Assembly (NCBI GenBank): GCA_011125455.1
Contig: VKHO01000042.1
Span: 62,001 to 126,000, forward strand
Length of the DNA stretch: 64,000 nt
Source: Chlamydiales bacterium STE3
Lineage (GTDB): Bacteria; Chlamydiota; Chlamydiia; Chlamydiales; Parachlamydiaceae
Direction of reading: 5' to 3'
Shown piece after piece: positions 45,780 to 55,260 of the stretch; position 1 is the first letter of the stretch; each line of letters opens with the position of its first letter. The notes under the pieces were generated by a model. That model saw nothing but the letters and a program-made list of their open reading frames with translations, was not told the origin of the DNA and did no database searches. A program made the translations under genes and the position numbers.

Positions 45780-46157
45780 TTAAGTTAGAGGGATTTCCCG
45801 GCCATCTCGTTCGGGAATATCACGATGCATCATATAAACTCTTCTCAAGAAGCCTTTATCATCAAATTTTAGCACAAATTCTAGCCAACCTTCACTGAAG
45901 TAATAGGAAAATAGAGTACTTTGATGAAAACGCTCTTTTCTGAGCGCGTTGCAGAATACCTGTTCTGCCTGATCGCGTATCATGAATTTAGTAAGTGTTG
46001 TCGGTTTTAACGTGGGAGCGATTAGCTGTTTGACAAATTCTTTAAAAGGCTGAGCATTAGATAAATTGACACCCAAGGCCTGTGCAATGTCTTCAGGTAG
46101 AGAGACAGGATAACGAAAACGGGTAAGAAGATGAGAAAAATATTCGGTTGCCGTCAT
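45780..46157 (-). CDS. Unknown 125-residue protein
   Basis: Begins MTATEYFSHLLTRFRYPVSL, with PEDIAQALGVNLSNAQPFKE and a C-terminal segment SYYFSEGWLEFVLKFDDKGF, RRVYMMHRDIPERDGREIPL. No signal peptide or membrane span; soluble mixed fold. It converges on the aconitase gene. Not recognised; it may be a lineage-specific chlamydial protein. Confidence 0.65.
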   Translation of the reverse strand: MTATEYFSHLLTRFRYPVSLPEDIAQALGVNLSNAQPFKEFVKQLIAPTLKPTTLTKFMIRDQAEQVFCNALRKERFHQSTLFSYYFSEGWLEFVLKFDDKGFLRRVYMMHRDIPERDGREIPLT

Positions 46158-46347
46158 AAACCTTAAAATTTAAATTTAATTATTCTAATTTTAACACAAT
46201 CTTAATATTTAGAACAAATTGTTTTTCCTGATCACTTTATCGGGAAAGTTTCTGTTGTATTTCCTCGTTATTTTTGTTAGATTCATCAACTTGAAAATTC
46301 AAAAACAACTCTATATGGTGAAATCTTTAAATCTAGGTCCCCAATAA

Positions 46348-46953
46348 ATGATCGCCATATTTTTAGATATTGAAACAACCGGTCTTGATTATCAAATTCA
46401 TCAACCAATTGATATTGCTTTTAAAATTATAGATCTTTCGACAGGAGAAGAGAAATTTGCGTACCAAAGCGTAATAAAAGTTTCTGAAGAAGACTGGGAA
46501 TTAAGAGATTTTGCTAGCATGGAGATTAATGGGTACTCGTGGGAGGAAGTAGAAGCCGGCAAAGATGCTGATGTTGTATCAAGTGAAATCATGAGCAATC
46601 TTCAGGAGCTGAAGATAGAAAGGGGTAAAGCTGTCTTTATCTGTCAGAATCCTGGTTTCGACAAGTGTTTTTTTTCTAAGCTAATCAATGTGTACCAGCA
46701 GGAAAGAATGCAATGGCCTTACCATTGGCTAGATTTTGCCTCTATGTATTGGGCGCATTTGACTAGAGAGTTAACGGAAAAAAAGCAGGGTTTCCCTGAA
46801 GCACTTTCTCTTTCCAAAAATGCGATTGCTGTAAGGCAGCAATTGCTCGAAGAGCAACTTCCTCACAAAGCTGCTAACGGCGTCGACCATTTGATTTTGT
46901 GTTACAAGGCGATCGTCGGTTTCCCTGTTGAAGAAAAATCGCTTATTTCTTGA
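46348..46953 (+). CDS. DnaQ-like 3'-5' exonuclease
   Basis: 201 residues of the DEDD superfamily. Exo I is IFLDIETTGLDYQIHQP (D-x-E), Exo II FICQNPGFDKCFFSKLI (Asp), and Exo III HKAANGVDHLILCYKAI (H-x4-D type, DEDDh). Related to the proofreading subunit and small chlamydial DnaQ paralogues, but as a free-standing 201-residue protein it lacks the polymerase-binding tail. Substrate could be DNA or RNA ends. Confidence 0.82.
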   Translation: MIAIFLDIETTGLDYQIHQPIDIAFKIIDLSTGEEKFAYQSVIKVSEEDWELRDFASMEINGYSWEEVEAGKDADVVSSEIMSNLQELKIERGKAVFICQNPGFDKCFFSKLINVYQQERMQWPYHWLDFASMYWAHLTRELTEKKQGFPEALSLSKNAIAVRQQLLEEQLPHKAANGVDHLILCYKAIVGFPVEEKSLIS

Positions 46954-47283
46954 GTCTCCAAGCCTCAAGCTTAGAAGTGGAGTGCATTTTTGCTCCTAAG
47001 TATCAAAAATACTTGTGGCCGTTTTGACAAGCAAAAAGTGGGCAGTTGGGCTAAAAGAATTTCTTCTTCAAATTAGTTCCCTTTTAGTACTTTTTTATTC
47101 CCGATTGCTTCAATGTTTACGTGTAAGGTATTCCTGCTGGGTGCTTTTTCAGCTCAATTTCTTCTGATGATTTAAGCTTAATCGATCTTTATCTCAGTAA
47201 CGCTTTCTTTTAGATTTCTGTGGGGGGAGTATTTTTAAGTAAAGATTGTTATGCATGCGATCACGGCCAAAAGAAGTTTAACT
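46954..47283. other. Gene-free stretch
   Basis: 330 bp between convergent genes. No gene, RNA or convincing terminator was found. Confidence 0.4.
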
Positions 47284-47856
47284 TTAACTTCGGTTTAAAT
47301 TTTTACTCATTAATACAAGGCTTGGGCAGCGGTGGCGGTTAATCCAACGCTGATAGCTAACACACCATTCGTGTGGATTCAAATTTTTTGCAAGCTCTAA
47401 TACAGCTTCTTCTTCTCGCGCCCCTTCTTCATGCCCACTATAGCAGGTGAGACTGATCATGCCTCCTGGCATGATAAGAGGAAGAGCTTGCTCGATGCTC
47501 GCTAATGTTGAAGAGGTTTTTGTGACAATACTTTTATCACCACGAGGCAAATAGCCTAGGTTGTAAACAATTAATTTCACAGTTTCTGGTTTTAGCGTAG
47601 GAGGAAAAGTAGCATGTGAGCCTAGTAGATAGCTAACGTGTTGATAGGCCACAAGAAGTTTTTTTGCAGAGTCTATCGCTTGCTGCTGAATATCCATGCC
47701 AATTAGATGACCTTGAAGGCAAAGATCCGCTAAAAATAGGGCATCTTGTCCATTTCCAAGAGTTGCATCGACAATGATATCGTGCGGTTCGATGAGCTCC
47801 TTCCAAAAATGGTGAGCCACTTTAATGGGGGAATTTAGGAATGAAAGGCTAGCCAT
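47284..47856 (-). CDS. Class I SAM methyltransferase (YtqB-like)
   Basis: 190 residues resembling PF06962 rRNA methylase-like proteins: VDATLGNGQDALFLADLCLQ (SAM loop), HLIGMDIQQQAIDSAKKLL, VKLIVYNLGYLPRGDKSIVT and LPLIMPGGMISLTCYSGHEE, with EEEAVLELAKNL. Bacillus YtqB acts on tRNA or rRNA nucleotides; the target here is unknown. It overlaps the permease gene by 8 nt. Confidence 0.85.
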   Translation of the reverse strand: MASLSFLNSPIKVAHHFWKELIEPHDIIVDATLGNGQDALFLADLCLQGHLIGMDIQQQAIDSAKKLLVAYQHVSYLLGSHATFPPTLKPETVKLIVYNLGYLPRGDKSIVTKTSSTLASIEQALPLIMPGGMISLTCYSGHEEGAREEEAVLELAKNLNPHEWCVSYQRWINRHRCPSLVLMSKNLNRS

Positions 47857-49147
47857 AGATAAACTTTAAGGTAAATAGTGCGCTGATAATCCAAACAATC
47901 CAAGAAAGATCATAGGCTTTACCAGAAAAGAGTTTAATAATTGGGTAAATCATAAAGCCGATAGCAATCCCTGTAGCAATGCTAAAGGAAAGGGGGATTG
48001 CAATTAGGATCAGAAAAGCAGGAACATACTCGGTGGGGTCTGCCCAATTAAGCTCTTTAACTTGCATCATCATCATGGAGCCAATCACGATCAGTGCAGG
48101 TGAAGTGGCAAAATGAGGAATTGAAGTAGCGAGAGGACTTAGAAAAAGGGAAAATGAAAAAAGAATGCCCACAACTACTGCGGTTAATCCTGACTTTCCT
48201 CCCGCAGCGATCCCTGATGCGGATTCTAAGTAGATGGCCAGCGGTGAAGTTCCAAAAGCGGCTCCTGCCATAGTGCCAAGAGAGTCGCTATAAAGAACTT
48301 TTTTGGTTCTTGGCAGTCGACCTTTCTCGTCTAAATAGCCACCTTGCCCTGCAAGACCAAGAAGAGTTCCGGCTGTATCAAAAATTGCGACAAAAATAAG
48401 TGAAAGAACGACTGGGATCATTTTTGGTTGAAACGCTTCCATAATGGCAAACTGCCCAAGAGTTGGAAACAAACTTGGTGGTAAGGAGAAAAACCCTTGC
48501 CAGACGATTAATCCTGAAGCAATGCCGATAAGCCAATTTAAAATGATGCCGAACAGGATGGCTCCTCTCACATTGAGAGAAAGTAGCGTTGCGATTGCGC
48601 TGATACCAATAAGATTTAAAAAAACTTCCGGCTGATTGATGTTTCCTAGTTTAAGCAATGTATTAGGGTCACTAACAACGAGACCTCCATTTTTCATCCC
48701 AATGAGAGCTAAAAAAATGCCAATTCCACCAATCGTCCCTATGCGTAGAGAAAGAGGGATAGCATTAAGGATGTAGGAGCGGATATTGGATAGTGTTAAA
48801 AGGAGAAAAATGCATCCAGCAATAAAGCAAGCTCCCAGCCCTGTTTGCCAGGGGATGTTTTCACTCATGACAATTCCAAAGGTAAAATAAGCATTCAAGC
48901 CCATACTCGGAGCTAGCGCAAAAGGGTAGTTAGCTAAAAGCCCCATGCAAAGGCAACCAAAGGTAGAGGCTAAAATGGTTGCTACCATGCAAGAATCGAA
49001 ATCCATGCCTGTTTGGCTTAATATCTGGGGATTCAAAAAGATGACGTAAGCCATAGTCGAAAAAGTTGTTATTCCGGCAATGACCTCCCCTTTAATTGTT
49101 GTTGAAAGGGCTTTCAAATCAAAAAAGCGATAGAGAAAATTACTCAT
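47849..49147 (-). CDS. NCS2 purine permease, AzgA-like
   Basis: 432 residues, about 12 membrane helices. AzgA/PbuG-type signatures: VIAGITTFSTMAYVIFLNPQ, LANYPFALAPSMGLNAYFTF, GGIGIFLALIGMKNGGLVVS, FVAIFDTAGTLLGLAGQGGY and GTSPLAIYLESASGIAAGGK. Probably imports guanine, hypoxanthine or adenine from the host, useful for a nucleotide-scavenging intracellular bacterium. It begins directly after the AmaP-like gene (ATG at 49147, stop at 49148). Confidence 0.9.
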   Translation of the reverse strand: MSNFLYRFFDLKALSTTIKGEVIAGITTFSTMAYVIFLNPQILSQTGMDFDSCMVATILASTFGCLCMGLLANYPFALAPSMGLNAYFTFGIVMSENIPWQTGLGACFIAGCIFLLLTLSNIRSYILNAIPLSLRIGTIGGIGIFLALIGMKNGGLVVSDPNTLLKLGNINQPEVFLNLIGISAIATLLSLNVRGAILFGIILNWLIGIASGLIVWQGFFSLPPSLFPTLGQFAIMEAFQPKMIPVVLSLIFVAIFDTAGTLLGLAGQGGYLDEKGRLPRTKKVLYSDSLGTMAGAAFGTSPLAIYLESASGIAAGGKSGLTAVVVGILFSFSLFLSPLATSIPHFATSPALIVIGSMMMMQVKELNWADPTEYVPAFLILIAIPLSFSIATGIAIGFMIYPIIKLFSGKAYDLSWIVWIISALFTLKFIYG

Positions 49148-49657
49148 TTATGGGGTGGTGTTTTCAAAACTTATGGCAAGCTCAATATCTTCTCTATAGC
49201 CTAGGATGTCTCTAAATAAATCGCTAATATCTTTTTCTATCCGCTGAAGGAGGTTTTTTTGTTCCTCATAAGGCGTTGAAGGAAGATTTGCTGCGATTTT
49301 GATTTTGTTCTTATTTAATAGCAGGCGAACGGGTATTTCTTGGCTCGGAAAGATTTGCTTCCAGTAAATTTTTAAATATTCCCGTATAAGAGTTTCACTG
49401 ATGGAGACTTCTCTGCTGCCTGAATGGATGATGACGTACTTTCGCTTACAACTTAATAAAATATAGCAGGCAAATGCGAGGCCGCTAACAAATAAGCACA
49501 GGCCAAACAAGAATAGAAAGAGGGCATTGTTTAAAACGAACATAGAAAATGTCGTTCTAATGTGCTCAAATAGAGAAGTTAAAATTGCCAAAAATCCTAA
49601 GGCTGTTAGAAAAAGAGCAATAATAAAGGTGATGAAGGAGTAAATAAAATTGAACAT
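49148..49657 (-). CDS. AmaP-like membrane protein
   Basis: 169 residues from the ATG at 49657 (MFNFIYSFITFIIALFLTAL); an upstream in-frame ATG at 49702 would overlap the previous gene. Two membrane helices (ITFIIALFLTALGFLAILTS and LFLFLFGLCLFVSGLAFACY) are followed by a soluble domain (IHSGSREVSISETLIREYLK ... RLLLNKNKIKIAANLPS) like the AmaP partner of Asp23. It lies 10 nt after the Asp23-family gene, as in Firmicutes amaP-asp23 pairs. Function in Chlamydiae unknown, perhaps envelope stress. Confidence 0.7.
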   Translation of the reverse strand: MFNFIYSFITFIIALFLTALGFLAILTSLFEHIRTTFSMFVLNNALFLFLFGLCLFVSGLAFACYILLSCKRKYVIIHSGSREVSISETLIREYLKIYWKQIFPSQEIPVRLLLNKNKIKIAANLPSTPYEEQKNLLQRIEKDISDLFRDILGYREDIELAISFENTTP

Positions 49658-49667
49658 GTTTTCTTTC

Positions 49668-50162
49668 TTAAAATTCTTCTGAATATTCTTCTTCAACGGC
49701 ATCAGGTCTTTTTACTGAGTCGAAATCTTGGGGGAGGCTCGAGATGAGTTTCTTCGCAGCATCCTTTTCGGAGATAATATTTTTGAAAACGACGTGCACA
49801 CAAGAGACGTGTAGCCCCGTTAATTTTGTGATTTCCTCGGCTATTTTACTTTGGATTTCCTCTGCTTTGTCAGGAATAGAAAGTCCATAGCAAATATTCA
49901 CTTCTACTTTAATGCTGATTGTATGATTGTGCATATCCTGCTCAGCAGAGATGCCTTTCACGTTTTCGGATGGGTTACGGCCGAGTAGGCTATCAATTAG
50001 GTTCCCTTCAAGAAGCGCAATTCCTTCTATGTGTGCGAGAACTTGTAATACAATTCCTTGAAAAACACGGTTTTCGATATCACGCACGAAGACTGTTTCA
50101 GGGATCTCGAATTCTTTCGTGTCAACATTTTTGTTGTCCACATTTGGTAGACGATCGGGCAT
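49668..50162 (-). CDS. Asp23/Gls24-family envelope stress protein
   Basis: 164 residues from the ATG at 50162 (AGGTG upstream; a GTG at 50171 is possible). The Asp23 core is seen in RVFQGIVLQVLAHIEGIALL, NHTISIKVEVNICYGLSIPD, AEEIQSKIAEEITKLTGLHV and SCVHVVFKNII. In Staphylococcus Asp23 is tethered to the membrane by AmaP; the AmaP-like gene follows here, so the pair probably works together. Confidence 0.82.
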   Translation of the reverse strand: MPDRLPNVDNKNVDTKEFEIPETVFVRDIENRVFQGIVLQVLAHIEGIALLEGNLIDSLLGRNPSENVKGISAEQDMHNHTISIKVEVNICYGLSIPDKAEEIQSKIAEEITKLTGLHVSCVHVVFKNIISEKDAAKKLISSLPQDFDSVKRPDAVEEEYSEEF

Positions 50163-50247
50163 AATTTTCACCTAATTTAAGTGGGTAAGAAGGGAGATTG
50201 ACTTTCCTATAAATCTATATTACCATGTCATAAAAAAATAGGAAAGT

Positions 50248-50676
50248 ATGGAAATTTTACTCACGGTCATTTTATGGGTTTTGATGGGCGGCATGACAAG
50301 TTATTTTGCTGCTCGACGCGGAAGGGACCCATTTGCTTGGTTTTGGGTGGGAATACTTCTCGGCCTAATTGGCTTGCTACTGTTATTCCTTCTCCCTGTT
50401 GTTGAAAATGTTGAAGAGACTCAAGAAGAAGAGTTTGAGATAGAGGCGATAGACGAATTGACTCCTTATGCCTTGGCAACCACCGACAGCTATCGCTTTA
50501 GAGATTGGTTTTTTCTCGATGACAGAAATCAACAGCTAGGGCCAGTATCGTTTCAAAATCTTAGGAAAAATTGGCTACACGGCAAAGTGTCCAGTGAGAC
50601 GTTTGTATGGAGCGATGGAATGGAAACCTGGCAGAAAGTTCAAGACTTACCTGGTTTTCAAGATGTGCTGGGCTAA
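50248..50676 (+). CDS. Membrane protein with GYF_2 domain
   Basis: 142 residues. The N-terminus has a two-helix region (LLTVILWVLMGGMTSYFAAR and WFWVGILLGLIGLLLLFLLP), then an acidic linker (VENVEETQEEEFEIEAIDEL) and a C-terminal GYF_2 domain (DWFFLDDRNQQLGPVSFQNL, GKVSSETFVWSDGMETWQKV). GYF_2 domains bind proline-rich peptides; the partner is unknown. A terminator follows. Confidence 0.82.
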   Translation: MEILLTVILWVLMGGMTSYFAARRGRDPFAWFWVGILLGLIGLLLLFLLPVVENVEETQEEEFEIEAIDELTPYALATTDSYRFRDWFFLDDRNQQLGPVSFQNLRKNWLHGKVSSETFVWSDGMETWQKVQDLPGFQDVLG

Positions 50677-50677
50677 G

Positions 50678-50710
50678 AAAAAAAGCCTTAAAGAGAAGTT
50701 TTTAAGGCTT
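50678..50710 (-). terminator. Terminator for rpmJ-rpsN (and hairpin after the GYF_2 gene)
   Basis: AAGCCTTAAA (50683-50692) and TTTAAGGCTT (50701-50710) form a 10-bp stem. On the minus strand it is followed by seven Ts, making a good intrinsic terminator after rpsN. On the + strand the same stem ends the GYF_2 transcript without a T-run. Confidence 0.85.
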
Positions 50711-50720
50711 GTAATGAAGT

Positions 50721-51026
50721 CTACCAGCTAGCTTTTGTGACGCCTGGAATTTCTCCCTTAAGGGCTAATTCACGGAAAGTGAGTCTGGATAGTTTAAATT
50801 TACGTAGGAATCCTCTGGCTCTTCCTGTTAAAGAGCAGCGATTGCGCAAACGAATAATTGAAGAGTCGCGTGGCATTTTGTTCAATGCAATGCGTGCTTC
50901 TTGTCTTTCTTCTTCACTCAAATTTAGGTCAACGCTTCTTTTCTTAAGCTCTTGCCTTTTCTCCCATTTGAGTTTGACGGTTCTTTCTCGTCTTTTTTGT
51001 TTTTCTACTGATGACTTTTTTGCCAT
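50721..51026 (-). CDS. rpsN: 30S ribosomal protein S14
   Basis: 101 residues, zinc-independent S14 type: [20 protein letters not shown] at the start and the conserved end [20 protein letters not shown] then [26 protein letters not shown] precedes the ATG. It is 9 nt after rpmJ, and rpmJ-rpsN next to rpmH-rnpA is, from memory, a chlamydial arrangement. Confidence 0.97.
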   Translation of the reverse strand: MAKKSSVEKQKRRERTVKLKWEKRQELKKRSVDLNLSEEERQEARIALNKMPRDSSIIRLRNRCSLTGRARGFLRKFKLSRLTFRELALKGEIPGVTKASW

Positions 51027-51035
51027 ATTAATCCT

Positions 51036-51194
51036 TTACGCAGATTTTTTTCGCGGAGCTTTTTTACGGGCTAATCCTTTTTGGCGCTGTTTGCGGTTAG
51101 GGTCTTTTTTGTTAATAACATAAAGACGACCTTTGCGACGCACCAAGATATCTCCTTTTGAAGGATCAGCTTTTACAGATGCTTTTACTTTCAT
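51036..51194 (-). CDS. rpmJ: 50S ribosomal protein L36
   Basis: 52 residues from the ATG at 51194 ([20 protein letters not shown]), with AGGAAG just upstream; the open frame extends to 51251 but that part is unlike L36. The sequence [20 protein letters not shown] is typical. It lacks the zinc-binding cysteines of the canonical C+ form and has a Lys/Arg-rich tail of about 12 residues ([11 protein letters not shown]). Confidence 0.93.
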   Translation of the reverse strand: MKVKASVKADPSKGDILVRRKGRLYVINKKDPNRKQRQKGLARKKAPRKKSA

Positions 51195-51324
51195 GTCGCT
51201 TCCTATATTGAATATGAGCAGAAGTGTAACAAACCATGCGATTTCTCTCAAGCAGTAATTTCATCTTGCTTTTTTTGCCTTTATAGAGGTATCCTAGTAC
51301 CTAAAACAAATTCAAGGATTTACC

Positions 51325-51462
51325 GTGAAACGTACATTTCAACCAAGCAAGCGTCACCGCAAGAAAGTCTGCGGATTTCGTAAAAGAATGAAGACTGCTG
51401 ATGGCAGAAAAATCATTAATCGCCGTCGTCGTCAAGGTCGCAAACAATTGACTAGAGTGTGA
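51325..51462 (+). CDS. rpmH: 50S ribosomal protein L34
   Basis: 45 codons from the GTG at 51325 to TGA 51460-51462, preceded by AAGGA. The protein starts [20 protein letters not shown] and continues [20 protein letters not shown]: a textbook L34. rnpA starts inside its stop codon region (GTG at 51459), so the two are translationally coupled. Confidence 0.97.
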   Translation: MKRTFQPSKRHRKKVCGFRKRMKTADGRKIINRRRRQGRKQLTRV

Positions 51463-51836
51463 GCCAAACTTACCCCAAATCTGCTCGGCTCCGCTATCGT
51501 CGCCAGTTCGAGCAGCTTGCTAGGTATGGTCATCGTTTAAAAGGTCAATGGATCATTGTTGAAGTAAGATTAACAAATAGATCAAAAAGTTATTGCGTGC
51601 CGAGACTCGGTATTACAGTCACAAAAAAATTTGGTAAAGCACATGATCGTAACCGATTTAAGAGAATCGTAAGAGAAGCTTTTCGCTGTTGTATAAATCT
51701 CTTGCCAAAAGGCCTCGATCTAAATGTGCGGCCAAATTATCTTCATAAAACTCATCCATTGCCTTTAAAAAAACAAGACATCGAAAAAGAGCTTTTAGAA
51801 CTTATTACAGTGTATTCGTCACGTGTCTCTCAATGA
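51459..51836 (+). CDS. rnpA: Ribonuclease P protein component
   Basis: 125 residues. Family signature [20 protein letters not shown] (the RNR motif), preceded by [20 protein letters not shown] and [10 protein letters not shown]. Protein subunit of RNase P, which matures tRNA 5' ends. GTG start overlapping the rpmH stop by 4 nt; its own end overlaps the helicase start by 14 nt. Confidence 0.95.
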   Translation: MSQTYPKSARLRYRRQFEQLARYGHRLKGQWIIVEVRLTNRSKSYCVPRLGITVTKKFGKAHDRNRFKRIVREAFRCCINLLPKGLDLNVRPNYLHKTHPLPLKKQDIEKELLELITVYSSRVSQ

Positions 51837-53781
51837 TGAACAAAAAAAAGCCGTTTACACTGTTGAGGGTAGGGTTCTTGTCCTAGCTGGAGCAGGAAGT
51901 GGTAAGACAAAAGTGTTGACTACACGTATTGCTCATCTTATTTTAAAACATCAGGTCTCTCCTCAAAGTATTCTGGGTCTTACTTTCACAAATAAAGCAG
52001 CCCAAGAAATGCGGCAGCGTATTGAAAAAATCCTCTCAAAAAAGCAAGCTAAAGAAATATGCCTTTCTACTTTTCACAGCTTTTGCATGAATATTTTAAA
52101 AGAGAATATCCACCATTTAGGCTTCACTCAGAATTTCAGCCTTTATGATGAAAAAGATGTGATGCGCTTGGTAAAAATGATTGCGCGAGATCTTCTCGAA
52201 CATGAAGGAGAGCTGCCTTCCTTAGCAGCAACGATGCAAATGATTACTCAAGCACGCAATAAAGGACAAGCCCCCCATCAGATGATAAAAACAGGCTCAA
52301 AATGGCATGATGAATTTGCGGAGACGGTTTTTTCTCGCCTGCAAGATAGCATGAGGGCATATAATGCTGTTGATTTTGACCATTTGCTCTCCTTGACAGT
52401 TAATCTATTTGAAAGACATCCCGACGTGCTCGATCGCTACCAAGAGCGTTATCGTTTTATTATGATTGACGAGTACCAAGATACAAATCCTGTGCAGTTC
52501 CGCCTAGCAGCTCTTTTATCTTCTAAGTATAACAACTTATGTGTCGTTGGAGATGATGATCAGGCTATTTATGGTTGGCGAGGCGCCGAGGTGAAAAATA
52601 TTTTATCATTTGATCAGGCTTCTATTATTAAATTGGAGCAAAACTACCGTTCGACAGACACGATTTTACAGGCTGCTAACGCGGTGATTAGCCACAATAA
52701 GGAGCGTTATCCAAAAGCTCTTTGGAGCCAAAGAGGAAAAGGTCCCTTAATTGAAGTGTTCGTTGCTCCAGGGGAAAAAGAAGAGGCAGAGGCTGTTGCA
52801 GGACGAATTGCCAAATTACGCGGGCAAGGAATTCCTTTTAACGAAATGGCCATTTTGTACCGTTCTAATGCGTTGTCTCGATCAATGGAACTTGCCTTAA
52901 TGAAACAAAGTTGGCAGCAAAACGACAAGTGGATGACTGGTGTTCCCTTCCAAGTGTATGGCGGGACTGAGTTTTATGAAAGGCGGGAAGTAAAAGATCT
53001 TCTTGCCTATTTAAAAGTCATCATTAATCCCTTAGACCACGAGTCGCTCCTGCGTATCATTAATCATCCAAGACGCGGCATTGGCGAAAAAGCATTAGAT
53101 CATATGACCACTTTTAGTCGTAAAAAGAATGTTCCTCTCTGGGAAGTATTTAAAAGTGCTAAAGAGGGACAAGAGGATCTTTCTGAAAAAGCTAAAGAGA
53201 GTTTAAGAAATTTTATTGCGCTTTTAGAAGAGGCCGCATTGCGTTTTAAAAGTCGATCCCTTTCTGAAACTCTGGTGTGGTTAATAGAAAAAATTAACTT
53301 CAAAAAAGGGATTGAGGAAGACGTTAAAAGTGATAAAATGCGCCAATTTAAATGGGAGAATGTGGAGAGTTTTATCCAAGCTCTCAAAGATTACGAGCAG
53401 AATCCGCGAGCTTCTTTAAGAGAGTTTGTCTCCAATATGGCATTAGACATTCAGTTGGAGGAGTGGGCTGGTGAAAAAAATCGAGAGGATAAAGTGCATC
53501 TGATGACCTTCCACAGCGCTAAAGGCTTGGAGTTTGAGGTCTGTTTTTTGGTAGGTGTTGAGGATCATATTATTCCTCACGAGAAAAGCCTTAAAGAAAA
53601 TGGTTTAGAGGAGGAGCGTCGCCTTATGTATGTCGCTTTGACTCGAGCAAAGACATATCTTATACTAAGCATGGTTAAAGAAAGAAAGCGTCTAGGGAAA
53701 GATGCGGTGAGTCGTCCCTCTCGATTTCTGTTCGAAATTCCAAAGGAACTAATGCAGCCTAAAGCCTGGCATGAGATTTAG
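51823..53781 (+). CDS. UvrD/PcrA-type ATP-dependent DNA helicase
   Basis: 652 residues of superfamily 1A. Walker A at 22-29 ([13 protein letters not shown]), motif Ia [15 protein letters not shown], motif [15 protein letters not shown], motif [20 protein letters not shown], motif IV LEQNYRS, motif [21 protein letters not shown] and motif [16 protein letters not shown]. Unwinds DNA 3' to 5' in repair and replication. It lacks the C-terminal RNA polymerase-binding extension of long UvrD/PcrA proteins. GTG start within the end of rnpA. The stop is 1 nt before an inverted-repeat element. Confidence 0.92.
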   Translation: MSLNDEQKKAVYTVEGRVLVLAGAGSGKTKVLTTRIAHLILKHQVSPQSILGLTFTNKAAQEMRQRIEKILSKKQAKEICLSTFHSFCMNILKENIHHLGFTQNFSLYDEKDVMRLVKMIARDLLEHEGELPSLAATMQMITQARNKGQAPHQMIKTGSKWHDEFAETVFSRLQDSMRAYNAVDFDHLLSLTVNLFERHPDVLDRYQERYRFIMIDEYQDTNPVQFRLAALLSSKYNNLCVVGDDDQAIYGWRGAEVKNILSFDQASIIKLEQNYRSTDTILQAANAVISHNKERYPKALWSQRGKGPLIEVFVAPGEKEEAEAVAGRIAKLRGQGIPFNEMAILYRSNALSRSMELALMKQSWQQNDKWMTGVPFQVYGGTEFYERREVKDLLAYLKVIINPLDHESLLRIINHPRRGIGEKALDHMTTFSRKKNVPLWEVFKSAKEGQEDLSEKAKESLRNFIALLEEAALRFKSRSLSETLVWLIEKINFKKGIEEDVKSDKMRQFKWENVESFIQALKDYEQNPRASLREFVSNMALDIQLEEWAGEKNREDKVHLMTFHSAKGLEFEVCFLVGVEDHIIPHEKSLKENGLEEERRLMYVALTRAKTYLILSMVKERKRLGKDAVSRPSRFLFEIPKELMQPKAWHEI

Positions 53782-53782
53782 T

Positions 53783-53944
53783 AGACCTCTTACATAACTT
53801 GCTTTGCTTGAAAAAATTGATCATTTTTGAGTGAATTTATCGTTAAATTTTGAGAGCATATGAGTACATATGGTTGAAAAATTTAACGATAAAGATGCCA
53901 AAAAGGGTAGTGTTAGCAAGTAGATGAAGTGATGCAAGCGGGCT
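53783..53944. repeat. MITE-like element, longer relative of the 5123 element
   Basis: The left end AGACCTCTTACATAACTT and the following GCTTTGCTTGAAAAAATTGA match 5123-5160 closely. The right end (near 53926-53944, AAGTGATGCAAGCGGGCT) is a degenerate counterpart of AAGTTATGCAAGAGGTCT. Inside is a second inverted repeat, TTTATCGTTAAATTTT with AAAATTTAACGATAAA. The 5123 copy lacks this inner part. It lies between the ends of two converging genes. Confidence 0.65.
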
Positions 53945-53960
53945 AATGATGATAAGAGGG

Positions 53961-54968
53961 CTAAAGTTCGTGTTCGATATGGTTAATGAGTGCTAGGATA
54001 TCGAACTGGAGCGGTGTTGGTGCTGAGTCGTGCGCATTTTTTGCAAATTGCAAAGCTTTTTCAATATTATTTTCATCGAGAAAAACTTGAGAGATCATCA
54101 TATGAAGTCTCCAGAGATTCGCGGAGTCTTGATTGCCAAATTTTTCTATATAACTAAGTAAAGGAAGAATGGCACGTTCAACAGAGTAATTTTCTTGGCC
54201 CATCTCTCTTGCGTAAGTCTCGAAATCTATAACTGCGATTTCATAATGAGCCATTTTTGTGTTTTTAGGATCTTTAGCGAGGAGTGTTTGCTTGATAATA
54301 GAAGCTTCCGTTTGGTAGAGTTGCCCTTCTTTGGCGAGTTGTCGATAACGTTCTAAAAGAAAAAAAAGGTTATCGTTACACCTGATGCCAGAGTGCATAA
54401 TCCGCAGTGCATCATCAAGGCGGCAAAGCTCCTGAGCTTTGCCGTAAAGAGTGATAAGCTCTTTGGATGAAAAGGGACGCTGGCCGAGTTTTGAAACGGT
54501 TTGTTTATAAGCTTTTGAAGCGTTAACCTTTTGTAAGAGATAATCTGCATAAGCCTTCCCACCACCTGGCCGGTATCCAGTTGTTTCAATGGGTTGTTGC
54601 TCTTCATCGAGAATAATGACTGTTGGATAGCCTTTCACTTTGAATTTTTGCTGTAGTTCCTTGTTTTGTTTTGCAACTTGAGGATCAAGTTTAGATTTCA
54701 TAGGGAAATCCAACACAACAAAAACAAACTGATTGCGTGCTTTTTCAGCGAACTCAGAAGTATTCAAAACCTCATTTTCCAATTTATGGCACCAGCCACA
54801 CCAATCTGACCCCGTAAAAAAAAGAAATAGAGGTTTTTCCTGCTTTCTCGCTTGCTCAACAGCTTGATCGTAATTGGTGAGCCAGTGGAGCTTTGATGAG
54901 GAATCAATTGCTTGAGCTTGCTGGTAAAAACCTAGTAAAAGACTTAAGGACATAAGCCATTTTAGCAT
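53961..54968 (-). CDS. Exported thioredoxin-fold protein, DsbH-like
   Basis: 335 residues. Signal peptide MLKWLMSLSLLLGFYQQAQA. Thioredoxin fold with the active site Cys57-Gly-Trp-Cys60 (FFTGSDWCGWCHKLENEVLN) and cis-Pro in VKGYPTVIILDEEQQPIETT. Residues from about 150 form a helical, TPR-like extension not present in the 160-residue chlamydial DsbH. Probably a periplasmic reductase or isomerase acting on disulfide-rich envelope proteins. Confidence 0.8.
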   Translation of the reverse strand: MLKWLMSLSLLLGFYQQAQAIDSSSKLHWLTNYDQAVEQARKQEKPLFLFFTGSDWCGWCHKLENEVLNTSEFAEKARNQFVFVVLDFPMKSKLDPQVAKQNKELQQKFKVKGYPTVIILDEEQQPIETTGYRPGGGKAYADYLLQKVNASKAYKQTVSKLGQRPFSSKELITLYGKAQELCRLDDALRIMHSGIRCNDNLFFLLERYRQLAKEGQLYQTEASIIKQTLLAKDPKNTKMAHYEIAVIDFETYAREMGQENYSVERAILPLLSYIEKFGNQDSANLWRLHMMISQVFLDENNIEKALQFAKNAHDSAPTPLQFDILALINHIEHEL

Positions 54969-55260
54969 CTGATTTTTCCTTAGTTTTATTTTTTTAGCAT
55001 CTTGAATTGTAACTTGAACTTATCGATAAAATAATGTAACGTAGTTTGCCAATCAACGTTAGTGCGAACCAGGCGTTGTTAAGAAGTTTTCTTAAATTTA
55101 AAAACGTAAGCAGTTTATTGCTTTAAGTAGCTTCTTAGAGGACTTAGGCGCCTTGTGAACTTGGTTATCGACATCATCTTGCCTATGCTCTTTAATAAAC
55201 GCAAAGGGAGGATTTTGTGATATCCTAATTTCTTTTAATCCTATGTAACTACCCATAATT

